Shown: one piece after another, positions 26,601-37,622 of the stretch
Position numbering within the stretch: the stretch's first letter is position 1
Layout: each line of letters begins with the position of its first letter
Notes under the pieces: generated by a model
What the model was told of the DNA's origin: nothing
Databases searched by the model: none
What the model saw: the letters and a program-made list of their open reading frames with translations, nothing else
Origin: CAVRZJ01 sp964594125
GTDB lineage: Bacteria > Acidobacteriota > Thermoanaerobaculia > Thermoanaerobaculales > Thermoanaerobaculaceae
Assembly: GCA_964594125.1 (NCBI GenBank)
Contig: CAZQLL010000020.1
Span: 24,220 to 88,219, forward strand
Direction of reading: 5' to 3'
Length of the DNA: 64,000 nt
Translations under genes and position numbers: made by a program

Positions 26601-27099
26601 TCCCGGCCGCCTCCTCGAAAAGCGCGCGGCGGTCGGTTGCGCGCGCCGACAGCACCTGCCCGATGCGACCCTGCTCGATCACCGCGTAGGCGCGGGTGCC
26701 GAGGCTGGCGTCCATCAGGCGGTCCATCACGTCCTTGAGGCGGGCGCGCTTGCCGCCGATGCGGTAGTCGGAGGTGCCGTCGCGGTAGACGCGGCGCGAG
26801 ATCTCGAAGCCACCGTCGGCGAGCGAGCCGACCGGCGCGAGCCGCAGCGTCACCTCGGCGGCGCCCAGCGCCGGGCGGTCGGGCGAGCCGGCGAAGATCA
26901 CGTCGGCCATCGACTGTGAGCGCAGCAGGCGCGCCGACTGCTCGCCGAGCACCCAGGCGATCGCGTCCGCGATGTTCGACTTGCCGGTGCCGTTGGGACC
27001 GACGATCGCGACGATCGAGCCGGGGAAAGACAACTCGACCCGCGCGGCGAACGACTTGAAGCCCTCAAGGGCGAGCGAAGCGAGGCGCAGGGCTGCCAT
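23620..27099 (-). CDS. smc: Chromosome segregation ATPase SMC
   Basis: 1159 residues, normal for SMC. The N-terminal head has LEGFKSFA and Walker A VGPNGTGKSNIADAIAWVLGE; the C-terminal head has the ABC signature LLSGGEKALSAIALL and Walker B FCVLDEVDAPLDDANVERL. Two Ala/Glu/Arg-rich coiled coils (about residues 170-480 and 640-960) flank the hinge (about 490-640), which begins ELLGTVADFLDP but is short on the usual Gly clusters. It acts with ScpA/ScpB in chromosome compaction. ATG 27099 is 13 nt from a TACTAT box. Confidence 0.95.
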   Translation of the reverse strand: MAALRLASLALEGFKSFAARVELSFPGSIVAIVGPNGTGKSNIADAIAWVLGEQSARLLRSQSMADVIFAGSPDRPALGAAEVTLRLAPVGSLADGGFEISRRVYRDGTSDYRIGGKRARLKDVMDRLMDASLGTRAYAVIEQGRIGQVLSARATDRRALFEEAAGITKFRARRHEAELKLAETRANLLRVSDINAEVRRALEQARRQARRAERHRELRTQLAAVRGQLFAGRRRQVQEALAAREAEVAVLSLREAELAAALAQVEADVERRRRDLDAARDALQALRAQEAAADAAAQRTEAEEAAARREHEEALARAHAALLEAQRLAGRIEAESGQEAALLHAAADADAVHDEATRAAAAAGEAQASAEASARAAAARAEEGRRALLAGVAAAADGRNRVHRLEVELEQTGYQRTRLAAEHERLAAHLAQAARTEEDAAARLAEATAEERDADTHRQGLRSRRDALASRALELAAERDRAGHERWQAHHERDGVLRALASARALPESLSRTLSDAELLGTVADFLDPPAEEARLLDRAYRELLNLPVVAGEVSAGRLLAQPPQADGTLEVAVRDDAAPRPSPLLERAGAGAADLGWLSRALPRAAAAASAEEGRTLAAADPDLVVLLPDGSRRRGGRVELPGAHAALPGTLGLRVRERQLAAAEAAAGEREDALVNAIAGVQQELAELGRALVAADAAAARAAEAAASAASSRQALHRERARLQRELEALADEGTRLEAESGALGERLAATRREAERLAARAAELEQEMAQRAREAEAAREAAAGERAHAERTGGQAAVARERAIAAAREVERHREMVRSLAEQLAGAGALAAQERARADAADARGAAARAALEEHLQRRAEAHVQAEAAAAAEEALRAGVAAAGSEAERQRAAHLAARDATHAAQLALAEVNAERGRLEEAIALTLGPEAELPPAPAEEAAVAALGEQERALAQELEALGPVNELALAERDELEARFKFLQEQRRDLERSLESLSATIAELDRECAERFQATLQEASAAFAGIFRTLFGGGDAQIELADPDSPLDAGVEIRVRPPGKHTQSVLLLSGGEKALSAIALLLALFSIRPAPFCVLDEVDAPLDDANVERLCQHLREMSRGTQFLLITHNRRTMSHADVLYGVTMAEPGVSSIVSVRLEE

Positions 27100-27146
27100 C
27101 GTCGAGCGCGGGATAGTATCACCGAAGGGGAGGCAGGCGGTAGGAC

Positions 27147-28193
27147 CTACCGCGCCCACACGCCCGGCACGGCGCTGCCGCACTCCGGGCATGCCCCGGC
27201 GGCGCCGAGCCGGCACTCGAGCACGCTGAAACCGTCGCGCCGCACGAGGACGGTGCGGCAAGCGGGGCAGCGGGTGTCCTCGAGCGCCCCGACGCGGCCG
27301 GGCAGGTTGCCGGCGTAAACGAAGCGCAGGCCGGCGCGCTCGCCGATCGCGGCGGCGCGCGCGAGCGTGGCGGCCGGGGTGCGCGGCGGGCCGGTCATCC
27401 TGTAGTCGGGGTGGAACGCCGTGACGTGCCACGGAATGTCGCACGAGACGCCGGCGAGAAAGCCGGCGATCTCGCCGAGCTCCGCGTCGGAGTCGTTGAG
27501 CCCGGGGACAACGAGCGTCACCACCTCGACCCAGATGCCGCGGGCGACAAGTCCCCGGATGGAGTCGAGGACCGCCGCGAGCGTGCCGCCGAGCGCGGCG
27601 TAGGTTTTCTGGCTGAACGCCTTGAGGTCGACCTTGCAGGCATCGAGGACGGGCGCGAGGTAGTCGAGCGCCTCCTCCGTGGCGTGGCCGTTGGAGACGA
27701 ACGACGTGACGAGGCCGTCGGCGCGCGCCCTGACGAACACGTCGTGCGCCCACTCGGCGGTGATCAGCGGCTCGTTGTAGGTGGAGGTGACGATGCGGCA
27801 GCCGTGCCCGCGCGCCGCGTCGACCAGCCGCTGCGGGGATACAGGCTGCGCCCGCTCGCTCGCCTCGGGGTCGCGCAGCGTCTGCGAGGTCACCCAGTTC
27901 TGGCAGTACGCGCAGTGCATGTCGCAGCCGAGCATGCCGAAGGAGAGCGCCCGCGCCCCGGGCAGGAGGTGGAAGAACGGCTTCTTCTCGACCGGGTCGA
28001 CGGCGGCGCCGGCGGTGTACCCCCAGGGAACGCGCAGCGCCGCGCCGGCGCGTGCTCTCACCAGGCACACACCGCGCGCGCCTTCGCTGAGCTTGCAGCG
28101 GTGGGCACAGGCGACGCACGTCAGCTTGCCCGAGGGGTGCGGCCGGGCGAGCTCGGCGCGGGCGGCGGTCAGGCGGTCGAGGTGCGTCTCCAC
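27147..28193 (-). CDS. amrS: AmmeMemoRadiSam-system radical SAM enzyme
   Basis: 348-residue radical SAM protein of the AmrS family. In order: a four-Cys N-terminal motif CVACAHRCKLSEGARGVC, the [4Fe-4S]/SAM motif GCDMHCAYCQNW (CxxxCxxC), IVTSTYNEPLI, CKVDLKAFSQKTY, and a C-terminal zinc-ribbon CPACRTVL...CPECGSAVPG. Usually encoded beside Memo and AMMECR1 genes; neither is near here, so this is an orphan copy or the partners are elsewhere. Reaction unknown. GTG 28193; divergent from aroA. Confidence 0.9.
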   Translation of the reverse strand: METHLDRLTAARAELARPHPSGKLTCVACAHRCKLSEGARGVCLVRARAGAALRVPWGYTAGAAVDPVEKKPFFHLLPGARALSFGMLGCDMHCAYCQNWVTSQTLRDPEASERAQPVSPQRLVDAARGHGCRIVTSTYNEPLITAEWAHDVFVRARADGLVTSFVSNGHATEEALDYLAPVLDACKVDLKAFSQKTYAALGGTLAAVLDSIRGLVARGIWVEVVTLVVPGLNDSDAELGEIAGFLAGVSCDIPWHVTAFHPDYRMTGPPRTPAATLARAAAIGERAGLRFVYAGNLPGRVGALEDTRCPACRTVLVRRDGFSVLECRLGAAGACPECGSAVPGVWAR

Positions 28194-28255
28194 CGCCGGA
28201 GAATCTCGCGCATCGTCTTGACGATGGCAAGGGGCACGCGGAGAATCGCGGCGTC

Positions 28256-29562
28256 ATGCCCGTTCGCTGCGATGAGCCCCGACCGCTGGCCGTGCCGTTC
28301 GCGCCGCGGGGTCTGGCCGGGAGCGTCGCGGCGCCGCCCTCCAAGAGCGTCACCCAGCGGGCGCTGGTCGCCGCCGCGGCGGCGGGCGCCGGCGCGCGCG
28401 TGCTGCGGCCGCTGGACGCCGAGGACCCCCGCCTGCTCGCCGCCGCTCTCGGCGCCGCCGGGGCGAGGTTCGTGTGGGAGGGGGAGGAGGTGCGCTGCGA
28501 GCGCGGGCTGCCGACGGACGCCGCGGGCGGCGCGGCGGAGATCCGCATGGGCAACAACGGCACCGGCGCGCGCTTCATGCTCGCGCAGCTCGCCGCCACG
28601 CCGGGCACGTGGGTGCTCGACGGCGTGGCGCGGCTGCGCGAGCGGCCGATCGCGCCGCTGGCGGAGGCGCTGCGGTCGCTCGGGGCCGAGATCGCGCCGG
28701 CCGCCGGCGCCGCGCTGCGGCTGCCGCTGCGGGTCAGCGGCCGCTCGCTCGCGGGCGGCGAGGTCGGTCTCGACGCCTCGGCGTCCTCCCAGTTCGCCTC
28801 GGCGCTGCTGCTCCTCGGGACACGGCTGCCGCGGGGGATCACGGTGCGCCTGACCGGAGCGCCGCCGTCGCGCCCGTACCTCGACCTCACCGTCGACGTG
28901 CTGCGCGCGTTCGGCGCCGACGCGGCCTGGGACGCGGCGATGCTGGTCGCCAGCGCCGCCCGCGGAGGGCTGCGCCCGGCCGCCTACACCGTCGAGGGCG
29001 ACTGGTCGGCGGCGGCGTTCCCGCTCGCCGGCGCCGCGGTCGCGGGCGGCGAGGTGGAGGTCCTCGGCGTCTCGGCGGCGAGCCGCCAGGGCGACGCGGC
29101 GGTGCTCGCGCTGCTGGCGGCGGCGGGGTGCGGGGTGGCGGCAACGCCGGGCGGGGTGCGCGTCCGGGGCCCGGCGGTGCGGCCCCTGGCGGCGCACCTC
29201 GCCGACGCGCCGGACTTGTTTCCGGCGCTCGCGGTGGTGGCGGCGGCGGCCGGCGGCGAGCTCACCGGCCTCGCTGGGCTGGCGACGAAGGAGAGCGACC
29301 GGCTGCGGGTGATGGCGGACAACCTGGCGGCGATCGGGTTCGCCGTCGAGGCGGGCGCCGGCACCTTCGCCGCGCGCGGCGGCGTGCCCGCGCGCTCGGC
29401 CGCCGCGGCGCCGCTGCCGTGCGCCGCCGACCACCGCGTCGCGATGGCGCTGGCGGTGGCGGGGGCCGCGGTGCCTGGGGTCACGATCGACGACGCGGCG
29501 TGCGTCGCCAAGTCGTGGCCCGGGTTCTGGGACGCCTGGTCCGCAGCGATCGCGGGGCCGCG

Positions 29563-29566
<4 letters not shown>
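28256..29566 (+). CDS. aroA: 3-phosphoshikimate 1-carboxyvinyltransferase (EPSP synthase)
   Basis: Sixth enzyme of the shikimate pathway. 436 residues with the two-fold EPT architecture: PPSKSVTQRALVAAAAA (S3P site), MGNNGTGARFMLAQLAATPG where glyphosate-sensitive enzymes have GNAGTxxR, DASASSQFASALLL, VEGDWSAAAFPLAGAAV, and the C-terminal TKESDRLRVMADNLAAIG. The GNNGTGAR substitution (Asn for the conserved Ala/Gly beside the PEP pocket) is uncommon and may affect PEP/glyphosate binding. ATG 28256; its stop overlaps the GTG of the following activator gene. Confidence 0.93.
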
Positions 29567-33459
<3,893 letters not shown>

Positions 33460-33493
33460 GGAAGGCGGCAGGCGCAGGCGCCGGGCGGCGGGC
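33460..33493 (+). repeat. Heptad repeat after the sigma-54 activator stop
   Basis: GGAAGGC, GGCAGGC, GCAGGC (6 bp), GCCGGGC, GGCGGGC: 7-bp period with one base missing, beginning on the base after the TGA. Confidence 0.7.
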
Positions 33494-33505
33494 GAGGCAC
33501 GCGAG

Positions 33506-33595
33506 AGAAAAAAGGTGGCGGGCTTGGGGAGCCCGCCAGGAGGAAGGAGGAGGTTGGATGCATGCGTTCAGGACGTGGCCGTAACCCTGACGCAC
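33506..33595 (-). ncRNA. Candidate sigma-54-dependent small RNA with anti-Shine-Dalgarno loop
   Basis: Predicted 5' end at 33595, 12 nt past the C of the -12 box. Nucleotides 3-32 fold into a hairpin with an 8-bp stem and one bulge (GCGTCAGG against CCTGAACGC; 33593-33564). Then about 25 unpaired nucleotides contain CCTCCTCCTTCCTCC, complementary to several ribosome-binding sites. The 3' end is an intrinsic terminator, an 8-bp stem (33537-33517) followed by ACC and six T. The three-part build is that of trans-acting sRNAs. It runs tail to tail with the sigma-54 activator gene. Inferred from sequence only; no family match known to me. Confidence 0.65.
33508..33537 (-). terminator. Intrinsic terminator of the candidate small RNA
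   Basis: GGCGGGCT (33537-33530 on the minus strand) pairs with AGCCCGCC (33524-33517) around a 5-nt loop; after 3 nt come six T (33513-33508). It only has the T tract on the minus strand, and no minus-strand gene upstream other than the small RNA could use it. Confidence 0.8.
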
Positions 33596-33606
33596 GAGAG
33601 ATCGAA

Positions 33607-33621
33607 GCAAACAGCGTGCCA
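33607..33621 (-). promoter_or_regulatory. Consensus sigma-54 promoter
   Basis: On the minus strand TGGCAC (33621-33616), 5 nt (GCTGT), TTGC (33610-33607), then T. This is a full match to TGGCACRNNNNTTGCW, including the invariant GG and GC at the correct 10-nt distance. Confidence 0.8.
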
Positions 33622-33997
33622 GTTTTGGTTCGGCGCCCCGCCGAGCGCCGGCCCGCTGCCGCCGGCGGCCCTTAAGCCTTTCCCCGAGAGGGCGATGGTT
33701 TCTGCGGCGGGCGCCTCCAGGGGATCCGGCCGGTCGCCGCTCCGGTCGCCCCGCCGGCATCGGCGCGGCCGCTTTGGCGGGCGGCCGTGCCCGCGTGGCG
33801 TCGCCTCGAGAGGACGACCCGCCGCGGCTCGCCCGCGCTGATGGTCTTCCGAGGGGACGCCGTGCGAGCCTCCCGGCGCCGGCCGGCGCCGGAGCGAACA
33901 CTCATGAGGGTGCGGCCGGACCGGCGGACGGTGGGCGCGCATGGGAAAACCGGCGCCCTGGCCGGCCCGCTGACGCCGCCCGGAGCCGCGGTGCGGC

Positions 33998-34026
33998 TTG
34001 CCTGGACGGCGCGCCTGTGGTACAAA
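33998..34026 (+). promoter_or_regulatory. Sigma-70-type promoter of acpP
   Basis: TTGCCT (33998-34003), 17-bp spacer, TACAAA (34021-34026); 44 nt to the acpP ATG. Confidence 0.5.
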
Positions 34027-34070
34027 GCGCGGCGCTTTCGAAGGGCGCACACAGCGAGGGAGAACCGCGC

Positions 34071-34310
34071 ATGAACATCGAACAGAAAGTCAAGGACATC
34101 ATCGTGCAGCAGCTCGGCGTCGACCCCGAGAAGGTGAAGCCCGAAGCCTCGTTCGTCGAGGATCTGGGCGCCGACTCGCTCGACACCGTCGAGCTGGTGA
34201 TGGCGTTCGAGGAGGAGTTCGGCGTCGAGATCCCCGACGACGAGGCGGAGAAGATCCGCAGCGTCGGCGACGCCATCGCGTATCTCAAGGAGCACGTCAA
34301 GGAAGCGTGA
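34071..34310 (+). CDS. acpP: Acyl carrier protein
   Basis: 79-residue acidic carrier protein of type II fatty acid synthesis. The phosphopantetheine attachment site is LGADSLDTVELVMAFEEEF, with Ser at residue 37. Start ATG 34071 follows GAGGGAGAA. The stop overlaps the fabF ATG (TGATG), so the carrier and its condensing enzyme are translationally coupled, the usual acpP-fabF pairing. Confidence 0.97.
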   Translation: MNIEQKVKDIIVQQLGVDPEKVKPEASFVEDLGADSLDTVELVMAFEEEFGVEIPDDEAEKIRSVGDAIAYLKEHVKEA

Positions 34311-35548
34311 TGGCGCGGCGAGTCGTCATCACCGGCGTCGGCCTGGTCTCGCCGCTGGGCGTCGGGACCGAGGCGACGTGGGACGGCCTCGTCGGGGGGC
34401 GCTCCGGCATCGGTCCGATCACGCACTTCGACGCGTCGGGCTTCTCCGTGCGCATCGCCGGCGAGGTGAAGAACTTCGTCGCCGAGGAGTGGATGGAGCC
34501 GAAGGAGGCCCGCAAGTACGATCGCTTCGTGCACTTCGGCATCGCGGCGGCGGACATGGCGTTGGCCGCCGCGCAGTTCCGGGTGACGCCGGAGAACGCG
34601 CACCGCGTCGGCGTGGTGATCGGCTCGGGGATCGGCGGGCTGCCGGTGATCGCCGAGAACCACCTGACGCTGCTCGAGCGCGGCCCGAAGCGGGTGTCGC
34701 CGTTCTTCATCCCGGGGACGATCGTCAACATGGTCGCGGGGCAGGTGTCGATCAGAACCGGTGCGAAGGGGCCGAACATGGCCACCTGCACCGCCTGCTC
34801 GACCGGCGCGCACGCGATCGCCGACGCCTTCCTCTACATCAGGCACGGCTACTGCGACGCCGCACTCTGCGGCGGCGCCGAGGCGGTGATTGCGCCGCTC
34901 CCGGTCGCGGGCTTCGCGTCCATGCGCGCGCTGTCCACCCGCAACGACGAGCCCGAGCGGGCGTCGCGGCCGTGGGACCGCGACCGCGACGGCTTCGTCA
35001 TCGGCGAGGGCGCCGGCATCCTGGTGCTCGAGGAGCTCGAGCAGGCGCGCCGCCGCGGCGCGCCGATCGTCTGCGAGGTGCTCGGCTTCGGGATGTCGGG
35101 CGACGCCTATCACATCACCGCCCCTTCCGAGGACGGCGACGGCCCGGCGCGCGTCATGCAGGCGGCGCTCGCCGACGCCGGCCTGGCGCCCGCCGACGTC
35201 GACTACATCAACGCCCACGGCACGTCGACGCCGCACGGCGACCGGGTGGAGACGATCGCCATCAAGCGGGTGTTCGGGGAGCACGCGGGGCGGGTGGCGA
35301 TCTCGTCGACGAAGTCCTCCACCGGCCACCTGCTCGGCGCCGCGGGCGGGCTCGAGACCGGCATCACGGCGCTCGTGGTGGCGCGCGACATCATCCCGCC
35401 GACGCTGAACCTCGACAACCCGGACGAGGGGTGCGACCTCGACTACACGCCGCACCGCTCGGCGCGGCGGCGGGTCGGGATCGCGCTCTCAAACTCGTTC
35501 GGCTTCGGCGGCACGAACGCCTGCATCGCCCTCGGCAAGCTCGAGTGA
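34310..35548 (+). CDS. fabF: Beta-ketoacyl-ACP synthase II
   Basis: 412-residue condensing enzyme elongating acyl chains with malonyl-ACP. Active-site Cys is in TACTACSTGAHAIADAF-like context (ATCTACSTGAHAI), the two catalytic His in YINAHGTSTPHGD and KSSTGHLLGAAGG, and the C-terminal SFGFGGTNA is intact. ATG 34310 overlaps the acpP stop by one base. A GC-rich dyad and T run follow at about 35550-35581. Confidence 0.96.
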   Translation: MARRVVITGVGLVSPLGVGTEATWDGLVGGRSGIGPITHFDASGFSVRIAGEVKNFVAEEWMEPKEARKYDRFVHFGIAAADMALAAAQFRVTPENAHRVGVVIGSGIGGLPVIAENHLTLLERGPKRVSPFFIPGTIVNMVAGQVSIRTGAKGPNMATCTACSTGAHAIADAFLYIRHGYCDAALCGGAEAVIAPLPVAGFASMRALSTRNDEPERASRPWDRDRDGFVIGEGAGILVLEELEQARRRGAPIVCEVLGFGMSGDAYHITAPSEDGDGPARVMQAALADAGLAPADVDYINAHGTSTPHGDRVETIAIKRVFGEHAGRVAISSTKSSTGHLLGAAGGLETGITALVVARDIIPPTLNLDNPDEGCDLDYTPHRSARRRVGIALSNSFGFGGTNACIALGKLE

Positions 35549-35579
35549 GGGCGTCGCCGGCCGGCGCCGGCGCCCCCCT

Positions 35580-35611
35580 TTGCATTCCGACCCTGAATGA
35601 GCGTACATTCA
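35580..35611 (+). promoter_or_regulatory. Promoter and palindromic operator of etfBA
   Basis: TTGCAT (35580-35585), 18-bp spacer, TACATT (35604-35609). A perfect inverted repeat TGAATG-6 nt-CATTCA (35594-35611) covers the -10 box, placed to act as a repressor site. Confidence 0.5.
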
Positions 35612-35684
35612 CCATGACGGGGAGCCGGCGCTCCCGGCCCCCGAACATCAGCCGCCGGCACGGGCGGAACGCAAGGGGGTGCGT

Positions 35685-36488
35685 ATGAAGTGCTGTGTCC
35701 TCATGGCCCACGTCCCCGACACTGCCTCGGTGATCAAGGTGGGCGCCGCCGGGACGCGCATCGACGAGGGGGGGATCAAGTGGATCGTCTCCCCGTACGA
35801 CGAGTACGCTCTCGAGGAGGCGATCAAGCTCAAGGAGGCGAAGGGCGGCTCGGTCACCGTGGTCGCATACGGTCCCGACGGGGCCGACCGCACGCCGCAG
35901 GGGCTGCGCGAGTGCCTCGCGCGCGGCGCCGACGCCGCCGTCCACGTCAAGGGCGGCGAGGCGGCGCTCGGCGACGCCTACACGATCGCCCGCGTGCTCG
36001 CCGCGGCCGTGGCGAAGGTCGGCCCGTTCGACCTCGTGCTCGCCGGCGTCAAGGGCGTCGGCAGCGACAACGGCCTGGTCGGCGCAATGGTGGCGGAGCT
36101 GCTGGACCTGCCGCATGTCGCCGGCGTCACCAGGATCGAGTACGGCGACGGCAGGGTGACGGCGCACCGCGAAATCGAGGGCGGCACCGAGGTCGTCGAC
36201 GCGCCGCTGCCGTGCCTGTTGACCGCGCAGAAGGGGCTCAACGAGCCGCGCTACCCCTCGCTCAAGGGGATCATGGCCTCCAAGCGGGTGCCGATCCAGG
36301 CGCTCTCGGTCGGCGACCTCGGGCTCGAGGAGGCGAAGCTCGCCGGCGACGAGGCGCGCTGCCGCTGGCGCGCGCTCTCGCTGCCGCCGGCCAAGGCGGG
36401 CGGCACCATCATCCAGGGCGAGGAGAACCCCGCGGCGGCGGCGGCGCGGCTCGCCACGCTCCTGCGCGAGCAGGCGAAGGCGATATAG
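35685..36488 (+). CDS. etfB: Electron transfer flavoprotein beta subunit
   Basis: 267 residues. Family features: KCCVLMAHVPDTASVIKV at the N-terminus, SPYDEYALEEAIKLKE, VLAGVKGVGSDNGLVGAMVAELL, and the C-terminal signature LPCLLTAQKGLNEPRYPSLKGIMASKR. With EtfA it carries electrons from acyl-CoA or other dehydrogenases to the quinone pool. ATG 35685 lies behind AAGGGGG; etfA follows after 9 nt. It sits just upstream of two hydrogenase operons, but behind its own terminator, so a functional link is only suggested. Confidence 0.94.
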   Translation: MKCCVLMAHVPDTASVIKVGAAGTRIDEGGIKWIVSPYDEYALEEAIKLKEAKGGSVTVVAYGPDGADRTPQGLRECLARGADAAVHVKGGEAALGDAYTIARVLAAAVAKVGPFDLVLAGVKGVGSDNGLVGAMVAELLDLPHVAGVTRIEYGDGRVTAHREIEGGTEVVDAPLPCLLTAQKGLNEPRYPSLKGIMASKRVPIQALSVGDLGLEEAKLAGDEARCRWRALSLPPAKAGGTIIQGEENPAAAAARLATLLREQAKAI

Positions 36489-36497
36489 GAGGCGGCC

Positions 36498-37475
36498 ATG
36501 GCGTGCATTCTCACCTTCATCGAGCAGCGTGACGGATCGGTCCGCAAGGCCTCCCTGGAGGCCCTGTCGGAGGCGCGCCGCCAGGCGGCGGCGGGCGGCT
36601 TCGAGGTGTGCGCGGTGCTCGTCGGGCACGGTGTCGCCGGGAGGGCGGCCGAGCTCGGCAGGAACGGCGCCGCCACGGTGTACGTCGCGGACGAGGAGAA
36701 GCTCGCGCGCTACTCCTCCGAGGGGTACGCGCAGGCGGTCAAGTTCGCCGCCGAGCAGTGCCGTCCCGACGCGATCTTCATGGCGGGCACCGCGATGGGC
36801 CGCGACCTCTCGGGCCGGGTGGCGGCGCGTCTCGGCGTCGGCTGCCTCGCCGACGTGACGCAGATCAAGGTCGAGGGCGGCGTGTTCACTGCAGCACGGC
36901 CCGTCTACTCGGGGAAGGCGGTCGCGACCGTCGACGGCGGCGCCGCGAAGCCCGTCGTCATCACCCTGCGCCCCAACGTGTTCGCGGTCGAAGGCGGGGG
37001 CGGCGACGCCGCGGTCGCGGCCCTGCCGGTGGTCGACACGCCGATCCGCGCGGTGGTGCGCGAGGTCATGGCCGCGGGCGGCGGCGAGCTCGACGTTGCC
37101 GAGGCGGACGCTATCGTGGCAGGCGGCCGCGGCCTCAAGGGTCCGGAGAACTTCGCGCTCCTGCGCGATCTGGCGCAGGCGATGGGCGCCGCCGTCGGCG
37201 CGTCGCGCGCCGCGGTCGACGCCGGCTGGATCGAGCACTCGCACCAGGTCGGCCAGACCGGAAAGGTCGTGTCGCCGTCGCTGTACATCGCCTGCGGCAT
37301 CTCCGGCGCGATCCAGCACCTCGCCGGCATGTCGTCGTCGAAGGTGATCGTGGCGATCAACAAGGACGCCGAGGCGCCGATCTTCAAGGTCGCCGACTAC
37401 GGCATCGTCGGCGACCTCTTCCAGGTCGTGCCGGCGCTCACCGCCGAGGTGAGGAAGCTCAAGGCCGAGGGGTAG
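36498..37475 (+). CDS. etfA: Electron transfer flavoprotein alpha subunit
   Basis: 325 residues. N-terminal domain starts CILTFIEQRDGSVRKASLEAL; the FAD-binding C-terminal domain has AGGRGLKGPENFALL, GASRAAVDAGWIEHSHQVGQTGKVVSPSLYIACGISGAIQHLAGM and INKDAEAPIFKVADYGIVGDL, all diagnostic. ATG 36498 is preceded by GGAGG. The gene ends before a very strong terminator hairpin (37495-37530). Confidence 0.96.
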   Translation: MACILTFIEQRDGSVRKASLEALSEARRQAAAGGFEVCAVLVGHGVAGRAAELGRNGAATVYVADEEKLARYSSEGYAQAVKFAAEQCRPDAIFMAGTAMGRDLSGRVAARLGVGCLADVTQIKVEGGVFTAARPVYSGKAVATVDGGAAKPVVITLRPNVFAVEGGGGDAAVAALPVVDTPIRAVVREVMAAGGGELDVAEADAIVAGGRGLKGPENFALLRDLAQAMGAAVGASRAAVDAGWIEHSHQVGQTGKVVSPSLYIACGISGAIQHLAGMSSSKVIVAINKDAEAPIFKVADYGIVGDLFQVVPALTAEVRKLKAEG

Positions 37476-37494
37476 GCCGTACGGTCTGCGGCAT

Positions 37495-37530
37495 AACGCC
37501 GGGCGGGGCCGCGGGGCCCCGCCCGGCGTT
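37495..37530 (+). terminator. Terminator hairpin of etfBA
   Basis: Perfect 16-bp stem (37495-37510 with 37515-37530) around a GCGG loop; starts AACGCC and ends GGCGTT. Only a TT-TCGT tail follows. Confidence 0.65.
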
Positions 37531-37551
37531 TCGTCAGGGCCGTGGAAGGGG

Positions 37552-37607
37552 GTTGCACGTCTGCAACCGAAGCGTTATCTTATATCGAGCATGTGAAGGC
37601 TTTCACG
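37552..37607 (+). promoter_or_regulatory. Promoter region of the group 3b hydrogenase operon
   Basis: TTGCAC (37553-37558), 17-bp spacer, TATCTT (37576-37581). A perfect palindrome GTTGCA-CGTC-TGCAAC (37552-37567) overlaps the -35. Downstream, TGTGA-6 nt-TCACG (37592-37607) resembles a CRP/FNR-family site and lies in the leader just before the GGAGG of the first gene. Confidence 0.5.
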
Positions 37608-37622
37608 TGCTCGGAGGTGGCG

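Larger units (their letters stand above)
33460..34070. other. 611-bp gap between the sigma-54 activator and acpP
   Basis: Left part: heptad repeat, then a minus-strand sigma-54 promoter and candidate small RNA (33506-33621). Middle (33640-33990): GC-rich dyads, an isolated CTTAAG at 33673-33678 and nothing I recognise. Right part: the acpP promoter (33998-34026). Confidence 0.7.

Noticed and set aside
33558..33584. Eight-residue plus-strand ORF (MHAFRTWP) behind a very strong AGGAGG site
   Set aside because: The purine run is the complement of the small RNA's CCTCC loop, the ORF has no promoter on that strand, and no downstream gene would be attenuated; the minus-strand reading explains the sequence better.
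33506..33595. Open minus-strand reading frame starting with GTG at the predicted +1 of the small RNA
   Set aside because: It runs through the intrinsic terminator, has no family resemblance, and long chance frames are common at this GC content.
37552..37567. Sigma-54 promoter before the hyh operon
   Set aside because: TGG and TGC are present but the GG-GC distance is 9 instead of 10 and the -24 box does not match; a sigma-70-type promoter fits better.
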